Shown here piece by piece: positions 22,310 to 32,860 of a stretch of 64,000 nt of DNA (position 1 is the first letter of the stretch; each line of letters begins with the position of its first letter). This DNA comes from Lucinisca nassula (lineage: Eukaryota; Mollusca; Bivalvia; Lucinida; Lucinidae). The stretch is taken from the NCBI GenBank assembly GCA_963580285.1, contig OY757010.1, positions 64,502,406-64,566,405 on the forward strand, read 5' to 3'. Under the pieces are notes generated by a model. That model searched no databases, was not told the DNA's origin, and saw only the letters and a program-made list of their open reading frames with translations. The position numbers and the translations under genes were made by a program.

Positions 22310-22520
22310 CCTTATCTTGCTGAATATTCATTTAAGCCACACCCATTTCTGTCTATTAACCAATCAAATTACTTGATGTAATTTATTGCTACAAATTCAT
22401 AAACTAAATGCCAAACAGTGTAGATCCTGATCAGAAGGCTTCTGCAGAAGCAACCTGATCTGGATCTACCCTGTTTGCAAAGATAGGGGTTGTCTTGAAC
22501 AGCAAGATAACGGTTAATAT
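22310..22520. mobile_element. MITE-3 element with flanking arms
   Basis: The palindrome CAAACAGTGTAGATCCTGAT ... TGGATCTACCCTGTTTGC is flanked by 'TGAATATTCATTTAAGCCAC' and 'AACCAATCAAATTACTTGAT'. The same unit occurs at 38560-38770 and inverted at 39700-39945. Confidence 0.75.
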
Positions 22521-22900
22521 ATTTATATTCTCATTGCATTCACAACAACATCTATTATTAACTATTTGAACGCAGTTTCGTTGATATCGCAATGAATTCA
22601 TTAATTCACACAACTTTTCATGATCATCAAGTATCGTACGAATATATAATGGTTATCTCCAATTTCATTGGACGATGACGACGTTATTGCGCCAACAAAC
22701 TCTCTTCCGCTGATAAAAATGTTCACATATTTACTTTTTGTTTCAGTTTTAGCACACAAAGCTAACTTTTTTCATCTCATAAAGGATGAAAAATAATGTA
22801 AATAGTCATTGAAATATAATACCTACTTTGCTTGTGAGTCTATCTGGTTTAAACACCAGTTTGCATTAAATCTTTAAGATTCATTTGTTTAATGAAGTAG
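22521..22900. other. No gene seen
   Basis: AT-rich sequence before the PLE cluster; nothing recognised. Confidence 0.45.
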
Positions 22901-22939
22901 CTTTGACAAGGTTACTCGCGATAACGATTGTTCGCGTGA

Positions 22940-23968
22940 TGGCAAATTAAATATTCTAATGCTGCTTCTGCACTGTAGATGAAATACTTTATCGTTTAAA
23001 CGAGAGTATGTTGAGCATAAAGCCCTTAAAGAATAGAAACTTAGCATTCTGAAACTAGAGAACAAACGCATTTCTTTCTACTCTCAAAATACGAACTTAT
23101 TACCTCCTTTACCTAATAAGCCATAAACTAGGTATCCAAGAATTTCATAAGTTTATTTTGGCTCCAGCGCATAAGGCGGTTGACAATGTCGAGGTTGTTT
23201 GACGGCTCCACTATGTTAACACTCTTCAGCAAAAGCTTGGTGGCACTAAGGCCTATGAACTGCAGCCTTTGGCTGTAGACGGGGGCTGTAGTTGATGACC
23301 ACTTTTGTCATTGAGCCACCAGGTTTGATGTATGTGCTACAGAAGGCTAAGACAAGCTTCCTACGTTATATTGGTTACCTAAACAAATAAATAAAAGACA
23401 ATACGAAGCACGGTTTCATTCAAAATCAAGCTCTTGTACCAACACTGAACTGCCGGATGCTCTGTCTCTGGTCGGGCCCATCGGAGTCTAACTGGTGGTT
23501 TTCTTTTGCTCCAGCATTTCAGTGGTTTCTTGCCGTCGAGTCCTCACCGTTGTCTCACCTCTGTGTTTCTTTGATTTTTGTGTTCACGGAGATGTTGCAC
23601 TGATGAGTTAGGAGGCCTTCATGCGGACTGAACAAATTATTTGTCTAAATCGCGACGGAAGTAAGGGCGAGGATTGTGGCCACGTAAAATCGATTTAAGC
23701 CCCCCAGTGGAAATCTTCCACTGACCGTTCCAAGGCGGCTCTTCTGTGGCGATTTATTCATGTTGTTGTTTGTTACTTACTGTGTGTATCACTTGTGTCT
23801 TTTAATTTTGGATGGCCATATGGCCATTTTGTGGGAAAGTAACTGTCCTTATGGCCTTCCTTTGTTTAGGTTTCCATTATGGTCTGGTCGCTTAATGTTT
23901 GTATTTCTTTCCCTTTGGTGTCTTTTATGGGTGGAGTAAGTTAATTTATCAATTCCTGATCTTTGTTT
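22940..23968 (+). mobile_element. PLE fragment a: RT upstream part and 3' region
   Basis: 22960-23450 encodes broken pieces of the region before the RT core, including 'HYVNTLQQKLGGTKAYELQP' and a degraded LPTLYWL-like segment. 23461-23968 is the complete 3' region ending in TTACTTCTACTTT. The RT core between them is missing, so this is an internal-deletion copy. Confidence 0.75.
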
Positions 23969-23974
23969 TACTTC

Positions 23975-24986
23975 TACTTTCAAAATTAATATCTTTATGT
24001 TTTACTGCCATCCAAAAACATGTGAATAAATATTGCGACAGTCTTCAAAACATCAGGGAGAAATATGTTTTGGCTTATAGAAACTCTACTGCAGTTTTTC
24101 GGAAATCAATCACAAACGTCATTACATCAAAATATCCTTCATTAATAAGGGTTCTGATTTAATAGATTTACCTAGTATCTTCCGGGACCGTTTGGTTATT
24201 TCATCCATTCCTGCTTATTTTCAAAATAGTGAAACACCCATAATTTGCTATAAGTTCAATAAACCTGTTAGACATATCATATTGACACTTACACTCCTGA
24301 TACATGTGATTGTAAAAATTCAGTTTATTGCTATCCTCCTGCTGGTCATATTATTACTGGCAATTTAAAAATTATTCCTGATTCTAGGATACGTAATTAA
24401 TTTCTAAAGGACCTAAATATCGATTTCCTTCAAAAATTGATTTCAATAAATGAAGAGATGAAATCGCTGCTGCCTTGAATGAATTCGGTAATCGATGGTG
24501 TAAACGAGAGTATGTTGAGCATAAAGCTCTGAAAGAATGGAAACCTAGCATTCTGAAATAAGTGAACAAACGCATTTCTTTTTATTCGCAAAATACGAAC
24601 TTATTACCTCCTAAATCAAAGACGTCTTTACGTCACCTTAAACTAGGTTTTCAAGAATTTCATAGGAATAAGTTCTGAAAAGTTAGATCCCTTGGAAGAA
24701 AAGAATACACCAAATAAACGAAAATAGCAGACTCGGTTTTATTGAGTCTGTTCATGACCAGTACTGAAATGTGCTACACCGGCCACGCCCCCCTAGCACC
24801 GGCTTAAGCAGAAGTTTGTTTTGGCTCCAGCTGATAAGGCCGCTAACAATGAACAATGTGGTCGTTGTTTGACGGCTTCACTATGTTAACACTCTTCATC
24901 AAGAACTTGGTGGTACTAAGGCCTATGAACTTCAGCCTTTAGCTTTAGAGAGGGCTTTAGTTGATGACCGCATTTGTCATTCAGCC
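23975..24986 (+). mobile_element. PLE fragment b, scrambled
   Basis: Three PLE segments on the + strand in non-native order: an RT-middle piece ('FTAIQKHVNKYCD', 23990-24060), an N-terminal region ('DLPSIFRDRLVISSIP', 'GHIITGNLKIIPDSRIRN', ~24130-24680), then 'ANNVVVV-RLHYVNTLHQELG' (24830-24986). Multiple stops. A ~120-bp unassigned insert sits at ~24700-24820. Confidence 0.7.
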
Positions 24987-26955
24987 ACCAAAGTAGAAGT
25001 AAAACAAAGATCAGGAATCGATACAGTTAACTTACTCCATCCATCAAAGACCCCAAAGGGAAAGAAACACAAACATGAAGCGACCAGACCATAATGGAAA
25101 CCTAATCAAAGGAAGGCCATAAGGAGAGTTACTTTCCCACAAAATGGCCAAATGGCCATCCAAAATAAAAAGACACAAGTGATACACACAGTAATTAACA
25201 AACAACAATATAAATAAACCGCCACAGAAGAACCGCCTTGGAACGGTCAGTGGAAAGAATTCCACTGGGGGGCTAAAATCGATTTCACATGGCCATAATC
25301 CTCGCCCTTACCTCTGTCGCGGTTTACACTAATTTTGTTTTGTCCGCATGAAGACTTCCTAACTCATCAGTGTAACATCTCCGAGAACACACAAATAAAA
25401 AAACTACAGAGATGAAACAAGGTTGAGGACTCGACAGCATACAACAACAGAATTGCTGGAGCAAAAGAAAACCAACAGTTAGACTCTGAGGGGCCAGACC
25501 AAAGACGGAGCATCAGGCGCAAACCAACATAAAGCATACTAAAATAAAATAAAATTCCATTTATGCTTTTACGCTGGAACCGTCATATAATCTTAAGCCC
25601 GACCAACAGGTGTGCCATCAAAGAGGGAAGCAAAGTTGCCAACCGTGATTGGGTTAACCACCATGCATGCAGTCTGTTTTATAACATTTATGTTGTACCC
25701 AATCTTTATATATCGACGAACGATTTTACGAAATTGGGTACTAAAGTCATTACAGGCACGTATTTTTCTAAATGTATATACTAAGTCACCATAGAATTCG
25801 GGTTCCGATAGGCCATGTTGCAGAAGTGTTTCAAGTCCAACATTGAATTTTGAAACCAAATCAGATTGACGTCTATTAAACTTAGAAAAAGCTTTACGTA
25901 GTTTATGAAACCGATACCCCTGATTAAGAAGTTTAGCGGTTAATAATTTATTACGAGTGTTGAAGTCGGATACATGACTAGACACTCTTGCGAATCGAAT
26001 TAACTGCGAAATATAAACCCCGTACGATGTCGCACGAGGAACATCACCGTCCAAAAAAGGAAAATTTACAATCTCGAAATCAAAATCATCACGTTTATCA
26101 TAAATTTTGCAAGAAACAAATCCATCTACAATAGATAAATGTAAATCCAAAAAGGGGGCCTCGGTATCAGAGGAATTTGCCTTGTTTAACTGAAGTTCTA
26201 GGGGATAAATCCGACTGATCCAACCATCAAAGTAAGTATTGTCAATATTTAAAAACCCTAAATTTGTCTAAATAACTTAGTACCGAATCTAATATAAATA
26301 TTGTCAATTAGAAAGGTGAGGGCATCACACACTTTCTGACATGACCAAAGTGTATAAGTCTTATGCTCTTTAGAAGTGAAAAATACATTTCTGACATTAC
26401 ATGCAAGATATAGAGAATCTTCTCTGTGAAAAGCCCATTCAATTAAATCATTAAGCTTTTATTTTATAAGATTATGAGGAAGTGTAGTGTAAAGAGTGGA
26501 AAAATCGTAAGTAGACAGACTTGAAGCTCGAAAACGTCTGGATTTCAATTTATTTTAAACCTCATTCGAATTTTTTATAGACCAAAACAGATTTCTTCCT
26601 GATCTTTCAAAGACTTTATCACAATATTAAATCACATGCGTTTAGTAGCAGTAAGACAGGAAGTTAATAATTTAGAAAGTTCAGTGGTAGTGCAAGAGCT
26701 AGAATTTGCAATAAACCGTGCTTTGTAAGGTCTTTAATGAAGTTTTGGTAACCAGTATAGCGTAGGAAGCTTGTCTTGGCCTTCTGTAACACACACAGCG
26801 AACTTGGTGGCTGTATGACAAATATGTTCATCTACTATAGCTCTCTCTTCAGCTAAAGGCTGAAGTTCATAGGCCTTAGTACCACCAAGCTCCTGCTTAA
26901 GCATGTTTACATAGTGGAGCCGTCACACAACGACGACGTTGTTAGCCGCCTTTTC
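24987..26955 (-). mobile_element. PLE copy c, RT core deleted
   Basis: On the minus strand from 26955: 'KAANNVVVV', 'LHYVNMLKQELGGTKAYELQ', 'LPTLYWLPKLH', a broken STYDFSTLYTTLP-like segment (stop-interrupted), then a jump at ~26262 from 'TKLFR' straight to 'LNIDN'. This loses the stretch that carries MGTNCAPLVADLF and YLDD in the 29925-30620 copy. The C-terminal domain (25593-26150) is open for 185 codons. The 3' region (25540-24987) follows. Confidence 0.82.
25593..26150 (-). pseudogene. PLE reverse-transcriptase C-terminal domain
   Basis: 185 open codons, with 'KIYDKRDDFDFEIVNFPFLD', 'FNTRNKLLTAKLLNQGYRFH' and 'MVVNPITVGNFASLF'. They align with 49016-49717 and 29666-29990. This region follows the RT fingers/palm in this PLE family. 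The catalytic YLDD lies upstream and is deleted in this copy, so the ORF cannot encode an active enzyme. Confidence 0.8.
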
Positions 26956-27849
26956 TAAGTTTTATAGACGTCATTCTGATTTGGTTTCAAAATTCAATGT
27001 TGGACTTAAAACACTTCTGCTACAAGGCCTATCGGAACCAGAATTCTATGGTGACTTAGTGTATAAATTTTGAAAAATACATGCCTGTAATGACTTTAGT
27101 ACCCAATTTCGTAAAATCGTTCGTCGATATATAAAGATTTGGTACACCATCAATATTATAAAACAGACTGCATGCATGTTGGTTAACCCAATCACGGTTG
27201 GCAACTTTGATTGCACACCGGTGGGTCGTCGTTAAGATTATATGACGGTTCCAGCGTTAAAACATAAATGGAATTTTATTTTATTTTAGTATGCTTTATG
27301 TTGGTTGGCGCCTGATGCCCCGTCTTTGGTCGGGTCCCCCGGAGTCTAACTGTTGGTTTTCTTTTGCTCCAGCAATTCGGTTGTTGCATGCTGTCGAGTC
27401 CTCAACCTTGTTTCATCTCTGTAGTATTTTTATTTGTATGTTCTAGGGGATGTTACACTTATGAGTTAGGAAGCCTTCATGCGGACTAAACAAAATTAGT
27501 GTATACCGCGACAGAGGTAAGGGCGAGGATTATGGCCATGTGAAATCGATTTAAGCCCCCCCCCCCAGTGGAATTCTTTCCACTGACTGTTCCAAGGCGG
27601 TTCTTCTGTGGCGGTTTATTTATGCTGTTGTTTGTTACTACTGTTACTACTTACTGTGTGTATCACTTGTGTCTTTTTATTTTGGATGGCCATTTGGCCA
27701 TTTTGTGGGAAAGTGACTGTCCTTATGGCCATCCTTGGTGTAGGTTTCCATTATGATCTGGTCGCTTCGTGTTTCTTTCCCTTTGGTGTCTTTGATAGGT
27801 GAAGTAAGTTAATTGTATCGATTCCTGATCTTTGTTTTACTTCTACTTT
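26956..27849 (+). mobile_element. PLE fragment d: RT C-terminus and 3' region
   Basis: 26960-27240 is a frameshifted C-terminal RT remnant ('AATTTCGTAAAATCGTTCGT', 'CATGCATGTTGGTTAACCCA'). 27245-27849 is the 3' region ending TTTACTTCTACTTT. It stands head-to-head with copy c, joined at ~26955. Confidence 0.78.
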
Positions 27850-27850
27850 C

Positions 27851-28604
27851 CTGTGAAATTCTTGAATACCTAGTTTAAGATTACGTAAAGGCGTCTTAGG
27901 CTTAGGTAGTAATAAGTTAGTATTTTGAGAATAGAAAGAAATGCGTTTATTCACTAGTTTTAAAATGCTATATTTCCAGTCCTTAAGGGCTTTATCCTCA
28001 ACATACTCTCGCTTACACCATCGATTACCGAATTCATTCAAGGCAGCAGCGATTTCATCTCTACATTTACTGAAATCAATTTTAGAAGGAAACCGATGTT
28101 TCGGTCCTTTAGAAATTATATTCCTTATCTTAGAATCAGGAATAATTTTCAAATTGCCAGTAATTACATGACCAGCAGCAGGATAGCAATACACTGAGTT
28201 TTTACACTCACATGAATCAGGAGTATGAGTATCAATATCAAGATCTGAAACAAATTTATTGACATTAAAAATGATAGATCTAGCAGGTTTGTTATATTTA
28301 TAGCAAGTTATAGTGGTCTCAGTATTTTGAAAATAAGCAGGAATAGAAGAAAGCACCGGCCTCTCACGAACAAAAAACTGGGCAAATCTATAAAATCCAT
28401 ACCCTTATTAATGAAGGATATTTTGAAGAAATGGCGTTTATGATTAATTTCAGAATCAATGTAAGGACGGAGAGTATGCTGAGTATAGCCTCTAGTTAAG
28501 AGAGTCGCATCATATAACTGATTAGAACTATCGTAGAATTTACTCGCCTCGGTGTCCAGAAAACGTAAGACAGAAACGGGTAATGAACTTTGAAGTGAAA
28601 GCAT
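27851..28604 (-). pseudogene. PLE region upstream of the RT core
   Basis: Two overlapping frames (28604-28308 and 28356-27851) joined by a frameshift near 28330. They contain 'INHKRHFFKISFINKGMDFI', 'CKNSVYCYPAAGHVITGNLK' and 'ALNEFGNRWCKREYVEDKAL', found in the same order in other PLE copies here. Its role in the element is not known to me. Confidence 0.7.
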
Positions 28605-28736
28605 AGAGTGGCGTCCATGATTTAATAATATAATTGACAGTCACTTCAGTCTAGTATTGTTTCGTTTAAAAGTACGTTATTTACGTTTATGATTACCATT
28701 TTTCCTGGTGTCGTGAGATCTAGTTCTGCGTTTTCG

Positions 28737-29130
28737 TCATTCCAGGAGAGAGAAAATATCAAAGTCCGGCATTCTGGAAATATTATCCTCATGATAAATG
28801 TTATCATTAAATCCCAGTGGAAAAGGGGTCTGTAGAGATTTAATCCATTTCAGTTCAGCCTCATGTCTTTTGCTAATTTTGAATCTAGATGTAGAATTTG
28901 CATCGTAGTAAAGTTTTTCCACTGGTTGTATAACAATGTTATTTACAGAATGACCTGTCCGTCGAAAGTGACGATACAAGACAGTGTCAGTTTTCTCAGG
29001 CTTACTCATTCTACGATAATGCTCGATCAATCTAGTTTTAAGCATGCGGTTAGTTTGAACGACGTACTGCATATTACAGTTTGCAGCATGTCATGTAATT
29101 AGATAAATTAAATCTGTAGACTGTCATGTC
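28737..29130 (-). pseudogene. GIY-YIG endonuclease domain of PLE
   Basis: Reads 'IYLIT-stop-HAANCNMQYVVQTNR', then 'LIEHYRRMSKPEKTDTVLYR', 'HFRRTGHSVNNIVIQPVEKL' and 'ELKWIKSLQTPFPLGFND'. The IY and YV parts stand where GIY and YIG are expected, and Cys/His spacing before QYV suggests the zinc-knuckle-like segment of PLE endonucleases. TGT-to-TGA gives a stop at the Cys, and YVG has become YVV. It would nick target DNA to prime reverse transcription; this copy is broken. Confidence 0.75.
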
Positions 29131-29289
29131 AAATCAGACATGTTAACTACAGAGAAGCGTCTACCGTTTACAGATGAAGTAACGGTAGACACAGTGCTTA
29201 AATGCGAACATCTGCACCTCTTGGCATTGCACTTAGAAATACTAGGGTACATTCCACTTCTTTTTCACGGATTAAATAAATTTTTGAAG

Positions 29290-29665
29290 CGGTCTGTGTT
29301 TTTCAGAAGGCCAAGACAAGCCTCCTACGTTATATTGGTTATCTAAACTTCATAAAAGACCATACAAAGCACGGTTTATTGCAAATTCAATCTCTTGTAC
29401 CACCACTGAACTCTCCAAATTATCAACTTCATGTTTTACTGCCATCAAAAAACATGTGATAAAATACTGCGACAAAGTATTCGAAAGATCAGGTAGAAAT
29501 CTGTTTTGGTCTATAAAAAAGTCTAATGAAGTTTTAAATTAATTGAAATCCAGGCGTTTTCGTGCTTCAAGTCTGTCTACTTGTGATTTTGCCATCCTTT
29601 ACACTTCACTTCCTCATAATCTTATGAAAGAAAAACATAATGATTTAATTGAATGGACAATTAAC
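29290..29665 (+). mobile_element. PLE fragment f, RT N-terminal part
   Basis: Frame-broken remnant of 'LPTLYWLPKLHK', the following Ser-rich segment and the STYDFSTLYTTLP region (29290-29640). It is joined head-on to fragment g at ~29665. Confidence 0.65.
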
Positions 29666-30640
29666 CGACTGACCTTGTTGCAGAAGAGACTTAAGTCCAG
29701 TATTGAATTTTGAAATCAAATCAGAATGACGTCTATAAAATTTTGAAAAGGCTTTGCGTAGTTTATGGCACCGATAACCCTGATTAAGAAGTTTAGCCGT
29801 TAACAATTCATTACAATGTTGAAGTCAGTTACATGACTACACACTCTGGCAAATCGAATTAAATGTGAAATATAAACGTCATAGGCTGGCGTACGTGGAA
29901 CATCACCATCCAAAAAAGGAAAGTTTACAATCTCAAAGTCATCGCGTTTATCATATATTCTGCAAGAAACAAACCCATCCACAATAGATGTAAATCCAAA
30001 AACGGGGCCTCGGTATCAGAAGAATTTGCTTTATTTAACTGAAGTTCTGGGGGGGAAATTTGACCGATCAAACCATCGAAATAGGTATTATCAATATTTA
30101 ATAAATCATCCAAATATCTAGAAGTTGGGCTAAAAGCTTCAATGATTTCAGACTGGTTATCACCAGAAAGGGACATCATGAAGTCTCTCTCATAACAAAA
30201 CAAAAACAGATCAGCCACAAGTGGTGCGCAATTAGTACCATCGGATCTAAATAACTTAGTACCAAATCTTATGTACATATTGTCAAGTAGAAAGGTTAGA
30301 GTTTCACACACCTTCTGACATGACCATAAAGTATAGTTTTTATGCTCCTCAGAAGTGTAAAACGCATTCCTTACATTACTTGCAAGATACAGGGAGTCTT
30401 CCCTATGAAATGTCAATTCAATTAAATCATTCAGTTTTTCTTTTATAAGATAAGGAGGAAGTGTAGTGTAAAGGGTGGAAAAATCATAAGTAGACAGACT
30501 TGAAGCACGAAAACGTCTGGATTTCAATTTATTTAAAACTTCTGGAGTCTGAACTCCGATCAACCGGCGTGTAATTAAAGATGAAAGAATAATGTCTGAC
30601 CGTGATTGGGTCAAACACAATGCATGCAGACTGCTGAATA
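29666..30640 (-). pseudogene. PLE reverse transcriptase with YLDD core
   Basis: The 231-codon open frame (30620-29925) contains STYDFSTLYTTLP (first catalytic Asp), 'GTNCAPLVADLFLFCYERDF' and 'SRYLDDLLNIDN' (the YxDD pair), then 'EAPFLDLHL'. A frameshift near 29980 continues into 29982-29800. The segment before GTNCAP lacks the 'QIVGIPM'-like residues seen elsewhere in the family, a small deletion at ~30240. Joined at ~30550 to a C-terminal remnant. It is the best-preserved RT palm in the window but not intact. Confidence 0.78.
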
Positions 30641-31305
30641 GAATTTATATTAATATATCCGATGCGTTTGTTTAATAATATTCTGAAAATGTTCCGAAAA
30701 GTTAGGTTTGCCTTTAATTTTTATTAATTTATATATAATGTCGCCAAAAAAAAAATGCTGTAACATCCCCTGCAGCAAAAGTCTATTTAATCGAACCTTA
30801 AATTCAGCAATTAATTGATAGTATCGGCGATAAAACTTAGACAATGCTTTTCGAAGTTTATGATATCAATGTCCCTGATGCAGCAGTTTAGCAGTTAAAC
30901 TTTTATTACGCGTGTTAAAATCAGCGATAAGACTTGACACACTTGCGAAGCACATAAGTTACGAAATATAAACACCGTTAGATGGCGAACGAGTAATATC
31001 ACCATCTAAGCATCGGAAGTTAACTATATTAAAATCAAAATCATCGCGCTTATCATGAATTTAGTTGAAACAAAACCATTTGAAATGTTCAAATGGAAAT
31101 CCAAAAACGAGGTTTCGATATCAGAATTGTTGGCGTTGTTTAACTGTAGCTGAGATGGATAAATGTGGTTGACCATTCTTTCAAAGTAAGGGTTTGCAAT
31201 ATTTAACAGATCATCTAAATACCTTGAGGTAGAGTTGAAGGCTTCAATAATGTCACCTTGACTTAGACAAGAAAGTGACATCATAAAATCTCGTTCATAA
31301 AAAAC
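30641..31305 (-). pseudogene. Second PLE reverse transcriptase, C-terminal half
   Basis: It opens within the palm (SRYLDDLLNIANPYF at ~31215) and passes through 'SQLQLNNANNSDIETSFLDF'. After a frameshift near 31040 it runs to 'SKFYRRYYQLIAEFKVRLN' and 'IKQTHRIY' at ~30650. It is more diverged from the other copies than they are from each other, so it represents an older subfamily. 5'-truncated. Confidence 0.75.
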
Positions 31306-31309
31306 AAAA

Positions 31310-31574
31310 ATTCCGCTGACCGTTCCAATGCGGTTCTTCTGTCGCGGTTTATTTTTGTTATGGTTTGTCTTTGTGTGTTTGTTTCGGTTATATTATTTTA
31401 TTTTGGGTAGCCTATTGGCCATTTTGTGGGAAAGTAACTGTCCTTTTGGCTTTCCGCTATTGATGTTTCCATTAGTGCATGTTGTTGCATGTTTGTGTTT
31501 CTTTCCCTTTGGTGTCTTTGATGGGAGCTGTGAGTTATTTGTATCGAATCCTGATCATTGCCTCCACTTCTACT
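31310..31574 (+). mobile_element. PLE 3' region
   Basis: 'CTGACCGTTCCAATGCGGTT' to 'CACTTCTACTATGG', oriented opposite to the RT piece beside it. Confidence 0.75.
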
Positions 31575-31715
31575 ATGGTTAGTGTCTTTAATAATAAAAT
31601 ATAATCGGTGAGCCTTAGACAGTTTTATAGGGGCTCGCTAAAGCTCACCCCTATGAAATTGTCTCGGTGAACCGATTATATTTTATTATTAAAGATACTA
31701 ATCATGTATTTAGTT
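31575..31715. mobile_element. Foldback MITE
   Basis: Arms with 'TCTTTAATAATAAAATATAATCGGTGA' content are inverted around a second hairpin (TAGGGGCTCGC / AGCTCACCCCTA). Almost the whole 140 bp folds on itself. Confidence 0.8.
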
Positions 31716-31899
31716 TCTACCGCAATTCGAAACAATCAAGGGGTTTTGCAATAATTTAGTAAATGCAAGCAAAAAAGACAGCAGACAATGTTAAACGACA
31801 TTCAGTGCCATGGCGCAGACACGTAGTATAACGTGACGTCAACGAGTACAAAGTTTCTGACGTCACCGTGCCACAAAGACGTGGGAAACAACATGGACG

Positions 31900-32140
31900 C
31901 TCGAATAAAAGTTTCCCATCGCTTTGCATAGTGTAGATTATATTTTCTTATCCTTTGGGATCATTGATTCCATTGTGGAATTTTGAAAATATCTGAGGGT
32001 GACTGATGAGGCCTAAATGGCCGAAACTAGCTAGTCTGGCCAAGAAAACATGTACACTCCATATTTTAGTTCTATGGTGTATTCCTTGCTTCCAAAGGAT
32101 AACCCTTTTATAGAACATTTACATTCTGTATGAAAGTCTG
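31900..32140 (+). repeat. Hammerhead-bearing dispersed repeat
   Basis: 'ATTATATTTTCTTATCCTTT', 'CATTGTGGAATTTTGAAAAT', the hammerhead core and 'TGCTTCCAAAGGATAACCCT'. Related sequences lie at 34555-34790 and in both arms of the 54667-60308 palindrome. Confidence 0.75.
31998..32041 (+). ncRNA. Hammerhead ribozyme motif
   Basis: The core CUGAUGA (32003-32009) is followed by stem II GGCC-UAAAU-GGCC (32010-32022), GAAA (32023-32026), a short self-complementary stem III ACUAG/CUAGU (32026-32035) and C17 at 32036. Self-cleavage is predicted after 32036. Stem I pairs 31998-32002 (GGUGA) with 32037-32041 (UGGCC), with one G-G mismatch and one G-U. The related copies have GGTCA in the 5' strand, which would remove the mismatch. 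Very short stem III is typical of hammerheads in PLE terminal regions and retrozymes (established). Activity of this copy is uncertain because of the mismatch. Confidence 0.7.
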
Positions 32141-32265
32141 CAAACAAATAGTTTATTTTAGCTTTAAAAATTATTTTCGAGGTTGAGATGCAACTGCAGT
32201 AGTGTTGCGCAGTTATTCCAACCGGCCATTCAACCAGGAAAGGCCTATAATGTAAGAATTTCTTT

Positions 32266-32566
32266 CTTTCTTTCTTCCGGTTTCGCCTTAACAGCAGTAG
32301 GGGACACAGACGGTGTATGTTACACACACTCCAGTTTTTGCAGGATGAAAGCCTACACAGTAATCATGTAATTACGATAGGGTTCTTTAACCTGCACAGG
32401 GGCCCTCCAGTTAACGTCCCGATCCGAAGGACGGTGCACTTTATGACATTCATCCCTGCAAATGATGCCAGTGGAGCGTGTTCGGACACCGAAATTTTCA
32501 CACCGCTGCCGGTGATCGAATCCGGGAACTCTAGCATCAGAGGCAAGTGCACTTAGCTGAAATTTC
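32266..32566 (-). mobile_element. SINE-D, tRNA-headed with GAAA tail
   Basis: On the minus strand: 'CTTGCCTCTGATGCTAGAGT' and B-box-like GGATTCGATCACC, a body with 'GTGCACCGTCCTTCGGATCG', and a 3' (GAAA)n tail at ~32266. Confidence 0.72.
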
Positions 32567-32860
32567 TGAAAATCTGTTTAAATAAATAGTGCAAAGATTT
32601 TAATTTGCTTCGTTGTTTTTTACCATGCATAAACGATTGCTTGTTATTGTTTACACTTGTAAATTAGTGACCTGAAAAATAGGTCCGGTTTATAAACGGT
32701 CACTACCGATTATAGCGTGCAGTTATTCGACCCCCTTTATTGGGTTACAAGAAAGCCTGATTGCGGTATAAATATTGCTTACATCTTTTACGAGGACTGT
32801 TCAAATATGAATGCAACTAAGCACATAAAAATGATGTCGTGATAGATTTCGATGAAAAAT

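Larger units (their letters stand above)
27850..29130 (-). mobile_element. PLE copy e: GIY-YIG followed by N-terminal RT region
   Basis: On the minus strand the order is GIY-YIG endonuclease (29130-28737), a ~130-bp linker with stops, and then the long region that precedes the RT core (28604-27850). The endonuclease is therefore N-terminal to the RT, the reverse of classical Penelope order and like the Naiad/Chlamys branch of PLEs. Truncated before the RT core. Confidence 0.72.

Noticed and set aside
23590..23640. CTGATGAG in the PLE 3' region as a second hammerhead
   Set aside because: No GAAA at the required distance and no stem II pairing; only the heptamer matches.
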